A stretch of 52,838 bases of DNA, from assembly GCA_020356105.1 (NCBI GenBank), contig CP070634.1, forward strand, positions 2,385,093 to 2,437,930. The letters run 5' to 3'. Origin of the DNA: Rhodospirillales bacterium. GTDB lineage: Bacteria; Pseudomonadota; Alphaproteobacteria; UBA8366; JADFVY01. The first letter of the stretch is position 1, and each line of letters begins with the position of its first letter. This document shows, piece by piece, positions 26,468-34,354 of this stretch. Position numbers and translations under genes: made by a program. Under the pieces are notes generated by a model. That model saw only the letters and a list, made by a program, of their open reading frames with translations, did no database searches and was not told the DNA's origin.

Positions 26468-27619
26468 CTAATCGGCGAATCCCCAGACCAGTTGGCCGAC
26501 CGCGGCGGCCACCCGTCCGAAGAAGTTCCGCTCCCCCACCGCGGATCCCGCGAACAACGGCACTGAGATATCATCCATGCCGGGCGCGGAGACGACCAGG
26601 GTTGCCACTTCGTCGCCCCTCTCGACCGGCGCCGGCACCGCCTCCTGGTGAACCACCTTTACGGCCATTTGCCGTCGTGACTTGCGCGGCACCGCAACCA
26701 TGAGGCTGTCCCTGATAAACACCGGGACAGTATCCGCCCGGCCCAACCAGACGGGAACATCCGTCACTGTTTCGCCGGACTCGAAGAGGACGTACTGGGC
26801 CCATTCCCGATAGGCCCACTCGATCAATCGCTCGGTTTGTGCGCTGCGCTCCTTCATGGAAGACATGCCATGTGCGACGACCACAACCCGGCGGCCGTCG
26901 CGCAAGGCGGAGGCCGCCATGCCGTATCCGGACTCTTCGGTGTGGCCGGTCTTCAAACCATCGGCGCCGATGTCCTTGTAAAGCAACGGATTCCGGTTGC
27001 CCTGTTTGATTTCGCTGAAGGCAAAGCTCTTCTCAGCGTAATAATGGTAGTAGTCCGGGAAATCCCGAATGGTCGCCAATGAGAGTTTGGCGAGATCGCG
27101 TACCGTCGAATAGTGGTCGGGGTCGGGCCATCCGCTGGAATTGCGGAAGCTCGTATCGACCATTCCAAGAGCAATAGCCTTTTCGGTCATCTCGACTGCA
27201 AAGGCCTCCTCGGTGCCGCCAAGCGCTTCGGCGACGACGATCGACGCGTCGTTGCCCGACTGGACGATGATGCCGCGAATCAGATCTTCGACCTTCACCT
27301 GCTTGCCGACTTCGACATACATTTTCGACCCGCCCTTGCGCCAGGCCTTTTCACTGACCGGCAGCGTGTCCTCGAGCGACAGCCTGCCGTCGCGCAGGCG
27401 CTCAAACAGCAGATAGACCGTCATCATCTTGGTCATAGATGCCGGCCCGATCCGCTCGTCCGCATTCTTCTCCAGCAAGACGTTGCCGGTGTCATAGTCA
27501 ATCACGATGGCCTGCTTCGCGGTCGTTTCGATGGCGGCGCTCGGCGCGGCGAGAAGTAGGCCGGCCGCGACGGAAATGATGAGCGAATGGATCAAACGTC
27601 GGAGATGCATCACTTTCAC
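26468..27619 (-). CDS. dacC: D-alanyl-D-alanine carboxypeptidase (PBP5/6 family)
   Basis: A 383-residue low-molecular-weight penicillin-binding protein that trims pentapeptides in peptidoglycan. A signal peptide covers about residues 1-29 (hydrophobic LIISVAAGLLLAAPSA). Active-site motifs: SxxK as Ser61-Lys64 in PASMTKMM, SxN in VQSGNDAS, and KTG in LKTGHTEESG. A C-terminal beta domain ends in a short amphipathic helix (FFGRVAAAVGQLVWGF), the usual membrane anchor. The start may be GTG at 27619 or ATG at 27610. It follows rlpA by 29 bases; dacA in E. coli also neighbours rlpA. Confidence 0.93.
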   Translation of the reverse strand: MKVMHLRRLIHSLIISVAAGLLLAAPSAAIETTAKQAIVIDYDTGNVLLEKNADERIGPASMTKMMTVYLLFERLRDGRLSLEDTLPVSEKAWRKGGSKMYVEVGKQVKVEDLIRGIIVQSGNDASIVVAEALGGTEEAFAVEMTEKAIALGMVDTSFRNSSGWPDPDHYSTVRDLAKLSLATIRDFPDYYHYYAEKSFAFSEIKQGNRNPLLYKDIGADGLKTGHTEESGYGMAASALRDGRRVVVVAHGMSSMKERSAQTERLIEWAYREWAQYVLFESGETVTDVPVWLGRADTVPVFIRDSLMVAVPRKSRRQMAVKVVHQEAVPAPVERGDEVATLVVSAPGMDDISVPLFAGSAVGERNFFGRVAAAVGQLVWGFAD

Positions 27620-27648
27620 GCTGAATTTGCTGTTGCTGGGCTGCGATG

Positions 27649-28683
27649 TCAGTCGATGACGATCTGGGCGTCGGGATAACCCGCTGCAACCAGTCGATCA
27701 AGCGTTTGATCGGCTGCCTCGACCGAGTCGAGGGGGCCGACACGGACGCGGAACATCGGCTGGTTCGTAATGTAGACCTGATGGACCCGCACCGGATAGC
27801 CCATGACACCGAGCCGTGCACGCAGCCGGTTGGCATTGTCGTACTGGGAGAACGCCCCGGCCTGGATGAAGATCGGCGGTCTGCGCCCGACCGAAACCTT
27901 GCTTACCGTCTCACCGGGATCCTGCGGTATCCGGTCTTCGACCGCAACCGCACCCGGCGGCACGCTGCGTGTCCCTATGTTCGTCACGCCGTCATAGGGC
28001 GGCGGGGCCTCCTGCGATGTCGATTCCGTTGATGCAACGCGAACCGGTGGCGTCGCGGCAGGTTCCTGCCCAGCGCCGCCACCCGGCGCCTCTCCGGGCG
28101 CATCCAGATTCTCGATCGTCACATCGACGCTTGGTGCGGCACGCGGCGGGGGCGGTCCGAATCCAGGGTGATTCGCGGCTCCCAGGGCAAGCGCCTCCTG
28201 ACGACTTGGCTCGACGATCAGCCGGACGTCGACAAGCGCCGTACCCTCGTTCAAGAACCCGAGCATCTCGGCCGCGCGCTCTGAAAGATCGATGATCCGA
28301 CCACGCACGAACGGACCGCGATCGTTTATGCGGACCACCAGCGTGCGCCCGTTTTCGAGGTTGGTTACCCGCACCACGCTGGGTAGCGGAAGGGTCTTGT
28401 GCGCGGCGCTGACCTCATGCCGGTCGAAGATCTCGCCGTTCGCCGTCGGCTTGCCGTGGAAGTTCGGACCATACCAGGACGCCAGGCCCCGTTCGTGATA
28501 GGCGTAGTCGACCTTCGGATAATACCACTGGCCGCCAACCTGATACGGTTTGCCGACCTTGTATATGCCCCGGCGCGGTGCGGCAGCCTCTTCCTCCTTG
28601 GCGCACCCGGATAGGAGCACCGCGGCGGCGAGATATCCAAGCAACAACCCTGTCAGCCGCAACATCCTCAACAGCCCAATCAT
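27649..28683 (-). CDS. rlpA: RlpA-type septal lipoprotein (lytic transglycosylase/SPOR)
   Basis: A 344-residue outer-membrane lipoprotein. The lipobox LLSGC places the modified cysteine near residue 25. The double-psi barrel domain has ASWYGPNFHGKPTANGEIFD with the conserved Trp-Tyr-Gly and NDRGPFVRGRIIDLSERAAEMLG. A long Pro/Ala-rich linker leads to a C-terminal SPOR domain (FIQAGAFSQYDNANRLRARL) that binds denuded glycan at septa. The ATG at 28683 overlaps the mltB stop (ATGA), so I rejected longer in-frame readings that run into mltB. Confidence 0.94.
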   Translation of the reverse strand: MIGLLRMLRLTGLLLGYLAAAVLLSGCAKEEEAAAPRRGIYKVGKPYQVGGQWYYPKVDYAYHERGLASWYGPNFHGKPTANGEIFDRHEVSAAHKTLPLPSVVRVTNLENGRTLVVRINDRGPFVRGRIIDLSERAAEMLGFLNEGTALVDVRLIVEPSRQEALALGAANHPGFGPPPPRAAPSVDVTIENLDAPGEAPGGGAGQEPAATPPVRVASTESTSQEAPPPYDGVTNIGTRSVPPGAVAVEDRIPQDPGETVSKVSVGRRPPIFIQAGAFSQYDNANRLRARLGVMGYPVRVHQVYITNQPMFRVRVGPLDSVEAADQTLDRLVAAGYPDAQIVID

Positions 28684-29720
28684 TTGGCGAACATGATCGT
28701 ATTCTTGCCGGCAATGCGGTCGGCCAGGAAACCGACGGTCAGGGCGAAGTAGTCCGATCGGTTCCAGCTCAGTATCACGCGGAAATTGTTGTACACAAGG
28801 AATACCGGCCCGTCCGGACCGTCCGGCATGAGCAGCGAGGCCTCGATATCGGCGCGGGGAAGGTTCCGCCCGTCGATCCGGCGGATACCTAACGCCTGCC
28901 ACTCGGCCAGTGGCTTGCGGGTGTCGAGCCCTTCGACGCCGAGGTCGAACACGTCGGGGAGCCGGACCGGCCGTCCCCAGGTCCAGCCACGCTCCCAGCC
29001 GTTGCTGGCGAGAAGGTTCGCCGCGGAGGCAAAGATGTCGGCTCGATTGTTCCAGATGTCTTTCCGGCCGTCGCCGTCGCGATCAACCGCGAAACTCAGG
29101 AAGCTTGACGGCATGAATTGGCATTGCCCCATGGCGCCCGCCCATGACCCGACCATGTCGCTCGGTGCAATATGGCCCTCATCAAGAATCGTCAATGCAT
29201 CGAACAGCTGTGAACGGAAGAACGCGCTGCGCCGCCCGTCATGCGCCAGAGTCGCCAGTGCCGGGACGACCTCGAAGCCGCCCGTCAGGCGGCCGAAATC
29301 GGTCTCTATGGCCCACAGCGCAACGATGACGTGGGGCGGAACACCGTAGGTGCGCGCGACCGCATCGAGCAGAGGGCGGTTCTGCGCAAGTTTCCTGCGT
29401 CCCGTTGCAATACGGTGGTCCGGCGCCACGCGGTTGAGGTATTCCTTGAACGTTAGGGTGAATTCCGGCTGGTTTCGGTCCAGTTCGATGACCCGGGGAA
29501 TTGGCTCGATCGGATCGATGGCCTCGACAAGGATGGCCTCGGATATGCCGCGCCGCGCGGCTTCGGCTCGCAGTTCCGACAGCCATTCCGGAAAGGGCTG
29601 AGCCGGGGCGTTCGATACAGTCGCCGACGATACCTGCGCCGCGGCCGGCCGGCCGGTCGCGGCTGCCAGCGTCAGCAGAATCGCCACCAACCCTGCCGTC
29701 TTCAGGTATGCGATGGGCAT
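28680..29720 (-). CDS. mltB: MltB-family lytic murein transglycosylase
   Basis: A 346-residue enzyme cleaving the glycan strand to 1,6-anhydro products. A signal peptide covers about residues 1-28 (LVAILLTLAAATGRPAAAQ); there is no lipobox, so it is probably periplasmic. The catalytic glutamate is in ALWAIETDFGR, followed by GSWAGAMGQCQFMPSSF, DRDGDGRKDIWNNRADIFASAANLL, and NGWERGWTWG. There is no peptidoglycan-binding repeat at the C-terminus. The ATG at 29720 follows AAGGCAAGAG; it starts the long unit mltB-rlpA-dacC-tmk-holB-metG-tatD-phnP-like. Confidence 0.93.
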   Translation of the reverse strand: MPIAYLKTAGLVAILLTLAAATGRPAAAQVSSATVSNAPAQPFPEWLSELRAEAARRGISEAILVEAIDPIEPIPRVIELDRNQPEFTLTFKEYLNRVAPDHRIATGRRKLAQNRPLLDAVARTYGVPPHVIVALWAIETDFGRLTGGFEVVPALATLAHDGRRSAFFRSQLFDALTILDEGHIAPSDMVGSWAGAMGQCQFMPSSFLSFAVDRDGDGRKDIWNNRADIFASAANLLASNGWERGWTWGRPVRLPDVFDLGVEGLDTRKPLAEWQALGIRRIDGRNLPRADIEASLLMPDGPDGPVFLVYNNFRVILSWNRSDYFALTVGFLADRIAGKNTIMFAK

Positions 29721-29884
29721 CTCTTGCCTTGGGGTTGCAACCAAAACAATACCAGACCTTGTGCCATATGGTCGATCTGCAGGCAATATGTTCCGCTCCG
29801 TGGGCGCCGTTGTCGTCCCGGCTCATAGCAGCGAACTGTGGTGCCACTGTGGCGACGCCGACCGCACTGGTCGATGCTGCGCGG

Positions 29885-29913
29885 TAGACGCGCCGTTGGC
29901 ACCGCATTAGATA
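29885..29913 (+). promoter_or_regulatory. Candidate promoter for tRNA-Ser
   Basis: TAGACG at 29885-29890 (four of six matches to TTGACA) and TAGATA at 29908-29913 are spaced by 17 bases. The expected start lies about seven bases before the mature tRNA. Confidence 0.45.
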
Positions 29914-29926
29914 AGGGAAGGAACAC

Positions 29927-30016
29927 GGATGGGTGGCCGAGCGGTTTAAGGCACCGGTCTTGAAAACCGGCAGGGGTTTCCGCCTCTCGTGGGTTCGAAT
30001 CCCACCCCATCCGCCA
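29927..30016 (+). tRNA. tRNA-Ser (anticodon TGA)
   Basis: A 90-base gene. The acceptor arms GGATGGG and CCCATCC pair perfectly, the D arm region is GCCGAGCGGTTTAAGGC, and the anticodon stem ACCGG/CCGGT encloses loop CTTGAAA with anticodon TGA. A long variable arm typical of serine tRNA follows, then the T stem GTGGG/CCCAC around TTCGAAT. Discriminator G and an encoded CCA end it. It reads codons UCA and others of the UCN box. Confidence 0.96.
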
Positions 30017-30079
30017 CCCGGCGGCAGTGCCGGGATGATTCGGCGAACAGGGACAAGGCAGGCCCCGCATCAAGGGCAC

Positions 30080-31477
30080 ATGACGAAACGCGACGCAAAG
30101 GCCTCTGGCGTTCCCCTCCCATCCGAGAGCGAGGTCAACACCTCGCCACGGCGCCAGCTATGGATGAACCGAAACATCGATGACCGGAGCCGCACACTGC
30201 TCGATCAGGACAGCCGGCACTTTCTCCATCAGTCGGTATCCACGCCGTGCCTCTCGGTCGTAACCGGAGCGGAAGGAATCTGGATCGAGGATATCCAGGG
30301 CCGGCGGTACATGGACTTTCACGGCAATAATGTGCACCACATCGGCTACGGGCATCCACGCCTCAATGCGGCGGTCAAAGATCAGATCGATAGCCTCCCG
30401 TTCGCGCCGCGGCGCTTCACCTGTGAGCCTGCGGTCGCGCTCGCGCGCAAGCTGGCCGCTATCGCTCCGGGTGGGCTCGAGAAAGTCCTGTTCACCACAG
30501 GCGGCTCGGACGCGGTGGAGGTTGCTCTCAAGATTGCGCGCGCCGCGACCGGCCGGTTCAAGACGCTGTCGTTCTGGGACTCGTTCCATGGCGCGGGCTT
30601 CGGCGCGGCGAGCGTAGGCGGCGAACAGCTGTTTCGATCCGGCCCGGCCGGACCGCTGCTGCCCGGAAGCGAACACGTGCCCCCTTTCGGCTGCTATCGA
30701 AACCCGTTCGGCTATTCGCATAGTTCCCGCGAACCGCATGCCCCGTCATGCGGGTCCGTTTGCGCCGATCTCGTTCGTTACGCGCTGCAAAAGGAAGGCG
30801 ATATCGCGGCGGTCATCGCCGAACCATGCCGCGCGGTGCCCGACTTCGCACCTCCGGGTTTTTGGGTCAAGATCCGCGAGGCCTGTGACGAATTCGGGGC
30901 GTTATTGATCTTCGACGAGATCCCGACAGGCCTTGGCAAGACCGGCCGCATGTTCGCCTGCCAGCACGAGGAGGTGGTGCCCGACATACTGGTCCTTGGC
31001 AAGGCCTTGGGCGGTGGCCTTTTGCCGATCGCCGCCACCGTCTGTCGAGCCGAGCTCGATGTCGGCGGAAATTGGGCGTTCGGCCATTACACGCACGAAA
31101 AGAACCCGGTGACGGCGCGGGCAGCGTTGACGACGATCGAGATCATCGAACAGGAAGGCCTTGTCGAAAACGCCGCCCGGATGGGCAATTACGCGACGTT
31201 GCGCATGCAGGCGATGATGGACCGCTTCCCGGCGATCGGGGACGTCCGTGGGCGAGGTTTGTTGATGGGAATCGAACTCGTCGAGGATCGACGGACCCGT
31301 GCCCCGGCGGAGCAGTTGGCAGAGAACGTGCTCTACGCCGCGCTTGAGCGAGGCCTCAACTTCAAGGTCGCAATGGGCAACGTCCTGACATTGACCCCAC
31401 CGCTGACAGTGACTGAAACCGACCTCGAGCGAGCTTTCGACATACTCGAGGCATGCCTCGAGACTGCGGCGGGATGA
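30080..31477 (+). CDS. Class III PLP-dependent aminotransferase-family enzyme
   Basis: A 465-residue fold-type I PLP enzyme. VLFTTGGSDAVEVALKIARAATG binds the cofactor phosphate, LLIFDEIPTGLGKTG supplies the ring-binding Asp, and ILVLGKALGGGLLPIAA the Schiff-base lysine. HYTHEKNPVTARAALTT closes the active site. The N-terminal HFLHQSVSTPCL and RYMDFHGNNVHHIGYGHPRL pattern resembles proteins labelled (R)-1-hydroxy-2-aminoethylphosphonate ammonia-lyase (PbfA), but this is from memory and no phosphonate gene is adjacent. The ATG at 30080 follows AAGGG; longer readings run into tRNA-Ser. An 18-base perfect palindrome lies near its 3' end. Confidence 0.82.
   Translation: MTKRDAKASGVPLPSESEVNTSPRRQLWMNRNIDDRSRTLLDQDSRHFLHQSVSTPCLSVVTGAEGIWIEDIQGRRYMDFHGNNVHHIGYGHPRLNAAVKDQIDSLPFAPRRFTCEPAVALARKLAAIAPGGLEKVLFTTGGSDAVEVALKIARAATGRFKTLSFWDSFHGAGFGAASVGGEQLFRSGPAGPLLPGSEHVPPFGCYRNPFGYSHSSREPHAPSCGSVCADLVRYALQKEGDIAAVIAEPCRAVPDFAPPGFWVKIREACDEFGALLIFDEIPTGLGKTGRMFACQHEEVVPDILVLGKALGGGLLPIAATVCRAELDVGGNWAFGHYTHEKNPVTARAALTTIEIIEQEGLVENAARMGNYATLRMQAMMDRFPAIGDVRGRGLLMGIELVEDRRTRAPAEQLAENVLYAALERGLNFKVAMGNVLTLTPPLTVTETDLERAFDILEACLETAAG
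31445..31462. repeat. 18-base perfect palindrome in the 3' end of the PLP gene
   Basis: CTCGAGGCATGCCTCGAG is fully self-complementary. It lies in codons for the last ten residues of the PLP enzyme. As RNA it could fold into a short hairpin; as DNA it could be a protein site. A second weak hairpin (GACGCC/GGCGTC, 31493-31510) follows in the gap before the converging hpf stop, and together they may act as a terminator region. Confidence 0.45.
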
Positions 31478-31523
31478 TCGATGAGCCTAGGCGACGCCGC
31501 TGGTGGCGTCCGGCGCGGCACGA

Positions 31524-32087
31524 CTAGCGCTCGACGACATGCTGCTTGCCGACGACATGCACCGTCGTCGCCTGCATCCCCTTCTCGCCCTGCGCCGTCG
31601 AGAACCTGACCTCCGTTCCTTCTTCCAGATCATCGAACTGCGCATCGACAACGCTGTTGCGGTGGAAGTAGACCTCACCCAGCTGTGGTGTCCCGATGAA
31701 TCCGTGATCCGGAAAAAGGCGCAGAATCACGCCATGCGGCGGCACATCGTGAGCTTTCACCTGGCCGCGCGACTCCCGGAAATGGGTCTCCAGCTGGCGG
31801 TGGATGGCGTTGAACGCGTCGCGCAGCGCCACATAGACATCCTCGTGCGAATGGTTGAATCTCTTGCCGGTATTGACGACGAGTTCGCGGCCCGGGACCG
31901 TTACGTCAATCGAAACCAGGTAGAGCTTTCCCTTCTGATGTCTCTTGTGAGGCGCCTCGATCACAACATGGCACGAGGTGATCCTGTCGTGGAATGTCTC
32001 GAGCTTCTTGACCTTGTCGCGAATCCGGCTTTCGACGGCGGGCGAGGTGTCCATGCCGCGAAAGGTAATCTGAACAGGAACTTGCAC
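31524..32087 (-). CDS. hpf: Ribosome hibernation factor fused to a cold-shock domain
   Basis: A 187-residue two-domain protein. Residues 1-105 are an S30AE/HPF ribosome-binding domain (VPVQITFRGMDTSPAVE and HEDVYVALRDAFNAIHRQLE). Residues about 115-185 are an OB-fold cold-shock domain (KAHDVPPHGVILRLFPDHGFI, then GEVYFHRNSVVDAQFDDLEEG and EVRFSTAQGEKGMQA). HPF blocks idle ribosomes, while cold-shock domains bind single-stranded RNA, so the fusion may hold ribosomes and message together. It is not beside rpoN, where plain hpf usually sits. The GTG start follows GAGGG. Confidence 0.9.
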   Translation of the reverse strand: MQVPVQITFRGMDTSPAVESRIRDKVKKLETFHDRITSCHVVIEAPHKRHQKGKLYLVSIDVTVPGRELVVNTGKRFNHSHEDVYVALRDAFNAIHRQLETHFRESRGQVKAHDVPPHGVILRLFPDHGFIGTPQLGEVYFHRNSVVDAQFDDLEEGTEVRFSTAQGEKGMQATTVHVVGKQHVVER

Positions 32088-32276
32088 GGCACCCTCGTTC
32101 GAGTGGACTGTTTGTTGTTCTTGACTTCAATTGTCCCGCCTAAGACCGCGTCGAGTCGTTGATCTAGCGCAAATTGCCGGCCGCCGGTTTCCCAGCTCCA
32201 AGATTCTAGTGGACGGTGCGTCGGCGGAACTGGACTATTGACGGCACAAACGGGTCGGGACAGACGAGGGGCGGCG

Positions 32277-33617
32277 ATGGGAAGCGGAGCATCCATACTG
32301 ATAGCCGGCGCATCGAACGCAGAAGTTCGGTCACGGATGCTGGAGGCGGCAGGATACCGGTGCAGGGCAGAGCCGGCGGGCAAGCGACTGGCACAGGCGA
32401 TCATCGCCGCGAATCCGAACGTGGCGCTGGTTGGCGTGGCGGATCCGGGCGGACTCGACGTAATTCGTGAGGTGAAAAGCGACCCGGCCTCGCGCCGGAT
32501 ACCGCTGGCAGCGGTGGATGTGAGCGGCGATCCGGCGGTGTTGCGCGCCTGCTACGATGCCGGTGTCGACGATCTTTTCGAGGACGACGCCGAAGACGCG
32601 GAGATCCTGGCGCGCCTCGTGCCCCTTATCCGACTGAGCGGCATGGAGGCGGAATTGCTACGCCGGGCGCAGACCGCGGCGCAATTCGGCATTACCGTCG
32701 ACACCTCGGTGGACGTTTCCAAGCCGGACGAGGCGTTTCGTCTGCTCGTAGTGGGCGTCGCTCGGAACGCGTTCGAGGCGATCTGTCCGATGCTCGTCAA
32801 GACCGGGATTTCATACTTCGCCGAGCCCGATCCCTATCGCGCCCGCTCGCGTCTCAACGATGAGGCCGAAGGAGAGTTCGCCGGTGCACTGGTCTATGTC
32901 GGCGACGACGACATGCTGGAGAAATGCAGCTTCTTCATCCGATCTGTCCGCGATGATCGAAGGCTGTTTGATCTGCCATTGTTCGTTGTGACCGAGCCCG
33001 GCGGCTCCAACGCGGTCGCGGAAGCCTATGGGCAGGGTGCCAATGTGGTCGCGCATATGCCTGTCGACTGCGATTTCCTCGAAGTCCACCTGAAAATGTT
33101 GCACAGGGGCCGAGCGATCAGACGCGCCATCGGCCGTCGGATCGCGAGTGCTCTTGCCCCGACATCTGCCGATAGGCTTGGCAGCGTTTACTCGTCCGAC
33201 TTCATGCAGGCTCATATGAAGCGCCTCGAGGCGGATATGGCCGGCACGGGCAGACAATCGGCCGCGATCCTGTTTTTCGTGCCGACGATCGGCGAAACCG
33301 CGGCGCTGTACGGTGCCGACAACGCGGCGTGGCTACGCCGGCAAGTTGCAGATTGGCTCGCGGGGCTGGTCAGGGTGGAGGATATCGTTGCCCGGGTCGG
33401 GTCCGACGAATTCCTCATGCTGCTGCCTGAAACATCGCTTGACGACGCCGCAAGAGTCCGCCGGCGGGTCGTCGGTGTGCTTCATCAATCGGAGTTTGGT
33501 TTGATGGACAACGTCCCGCTTAGTATCGACTTGTATGTGCAGTCGGCATGCGTGACGTTGAAATCTGCAGACACGTTGGAAATGCTTATTGAACGCGCCA
33601 GCGGCGAGCTTGCGTAG
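32277..33617 (+). CDS. PleD/PopA-like protein with degenerate receiver and GGDEF domains
   Basis: A 446-residue protein with two receiver-like domains and a C-terminal diguanylate-cyclase-like domain. In the first receiver the position of the phospho-acceptor Asp is not acidic (VALVGVADPGG). The second (about residues 155-290) also lacks a clear acceptor. The third domain carries ARVGSDEFLMLLPE where active cyclases have GGDEF or GEEF. I infer a regulatory protein that may bind c-di-GMP or scaffold, like PopA, rather than a working enzyme. The ATG at 32277 follows GAGGGGCGG; a TTG at 32238 is in frame. Confidence 0.8.
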   Translation: MGSGASILIAGASNAEVRSRMLEAAGYRCRAEPAGKRLAQAIIAANPNVALVGVADPGGLDVIREVKSDPASRRIPLAAVDVSGDPAVLRACYDAGVDDLFEDDAEDAEILARLVPLIRLSGMEAELLRRAQTAAQFGITVDTSVDVSKPDEAFRLLVVGVARNAFEAICPMLVKTGISYFAEPDPYRARSRLNDEAEGEFAGALVYVGDDDMLEKCSFFIRSVRDDRRLFDLPLFVVTEPGGSNAVAEAYGQGANVVAHMPVDCDFLEVHLKMLHRGRAIRRAIGRRIASALAPTSADRLGSVYSSDFMQAHMKRLEADMAGTGRQSAAILFFVPTIGETAALYGADNAAWLRRQVADWLAGLVRVEDIVARVGSDEFLMLLPETSLDDAARVRRRVVGVLHQSEFGLMDNVPLSIDLYVQSACVTLKSADTLEMLIERASGELA

Positions 33618-33653
33618 CCGGGCAGCATTACATGATCACCATAACGTGAAGGT

Positions 33654-33681
33654 TTGGCGCAAGCCGGCATCGCTGTAATCT
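33654..33681 (+). promoter_or_regulatory. Candidate promoter for the FrnE-like gene
   Basis: TTGGCG at 33654-33659 and TAATCT at 33676-33681 are spaced by 16 bases and end 14 bases before the ATG at 33696. They lie in the 78-base gap after the PleD-like gene. Confidence 0.45.
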
Positions 33682-33695
33682 GGTAGATAGAGTTC

Positions 33696-34346
33696 ATGAT
33701 TGTAGACGTCTTTGCCGACCCGATCTGCCCCTGGTGCTATATCGGCAAGCGCCGGCTGGAAAAGGCGCTCGACCAGTTCGAGCGTGCCGATGATGTCTTC
33801 GTCCGCTGGCGCGCCTTTCAACTCAACCCGGGCATGCCGCGCGAGGGCATGCGACGCGACGAATATCTGGCGGTCAAATTCGGCGGCGCCGAGCGCGCCC
33901 GCGAGATCTACGACGCGATCCGCGAGGCTGGAAAGACGGTGGGAATATCGTTCGCGTTCGAGAAGATTAGACGGACACCAAATACCGTTCAGGCGCATCG
34001 GCTGATCCGCCACTCGGCACAAAGTGACTGTCACGACAAACTGGTCGAAAGGCTGTTTCGGGCATATTTTCTCGAAGGCCGCGACCTTGGGGACGAAACT
34101 GAACTGATTGATATCGCAAGCGAATGCGGCATGGACGTTTCAGAGGCGCGCCGTCTTCTGGCCGGTCAGGATGGCCAACAGGACGTCCTCGCCGAGCATG
34201 ACTTTGCGGTCTCGCTGAACATAACCGGCGTGCCGTGCTTCATCGTCGAAGGTCGTTACGCTGTTGTCGGCGCTCAGGAAGCTGATGCATTCGGCCCTAT
34301 TTTCGACCTTGTCGACGAAGAAGCGCGTACCGCCGCAGTTCCCTGA
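33696..34346 (+). CDS. frnE: FrnE-type DsbA-family oxidoreductase
   Basis: A 216-residue cytoplasmic thioredoxin-fold protein. The redox motif is Cys11-Pro-Trp-Cys14 in DPICPWCYIGKRRLE, and the cis-proline site is ITGVPCFIVEGRYAVVGAQ near residue 180. FRAYFLEGRDLGD is a family mark of the insert helices. FrnE of Deinococcus is a disulfide isomerase in oxidative stress; other members resemble 2-hydroxychromene-2-carboxylate isomerase. There is no signal peptide. It converges on mfd with eight bases between the stops. Confidence 0.9.
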   Translation: MIVDVFADPICPWCYIGKRRLEKALDQFERADDVFVRWRAFQLNPGMPREGMRRDEYLAVKFGGAERAREIYDAIREAGKTVGISFAFEKIRRTPNTVQAHRLIRHSAQSDCHDKLVERLFRAYFLEGRDLGDETELIDIASECGMDVSEARRLLAGQDGQQDVLAEHDFAVSLNITGVPCFIVEGRYAVVGAQEADAFGPIFDLVDEEARTAAVP

Positions 34347-34354
34347 TCCGGCCC

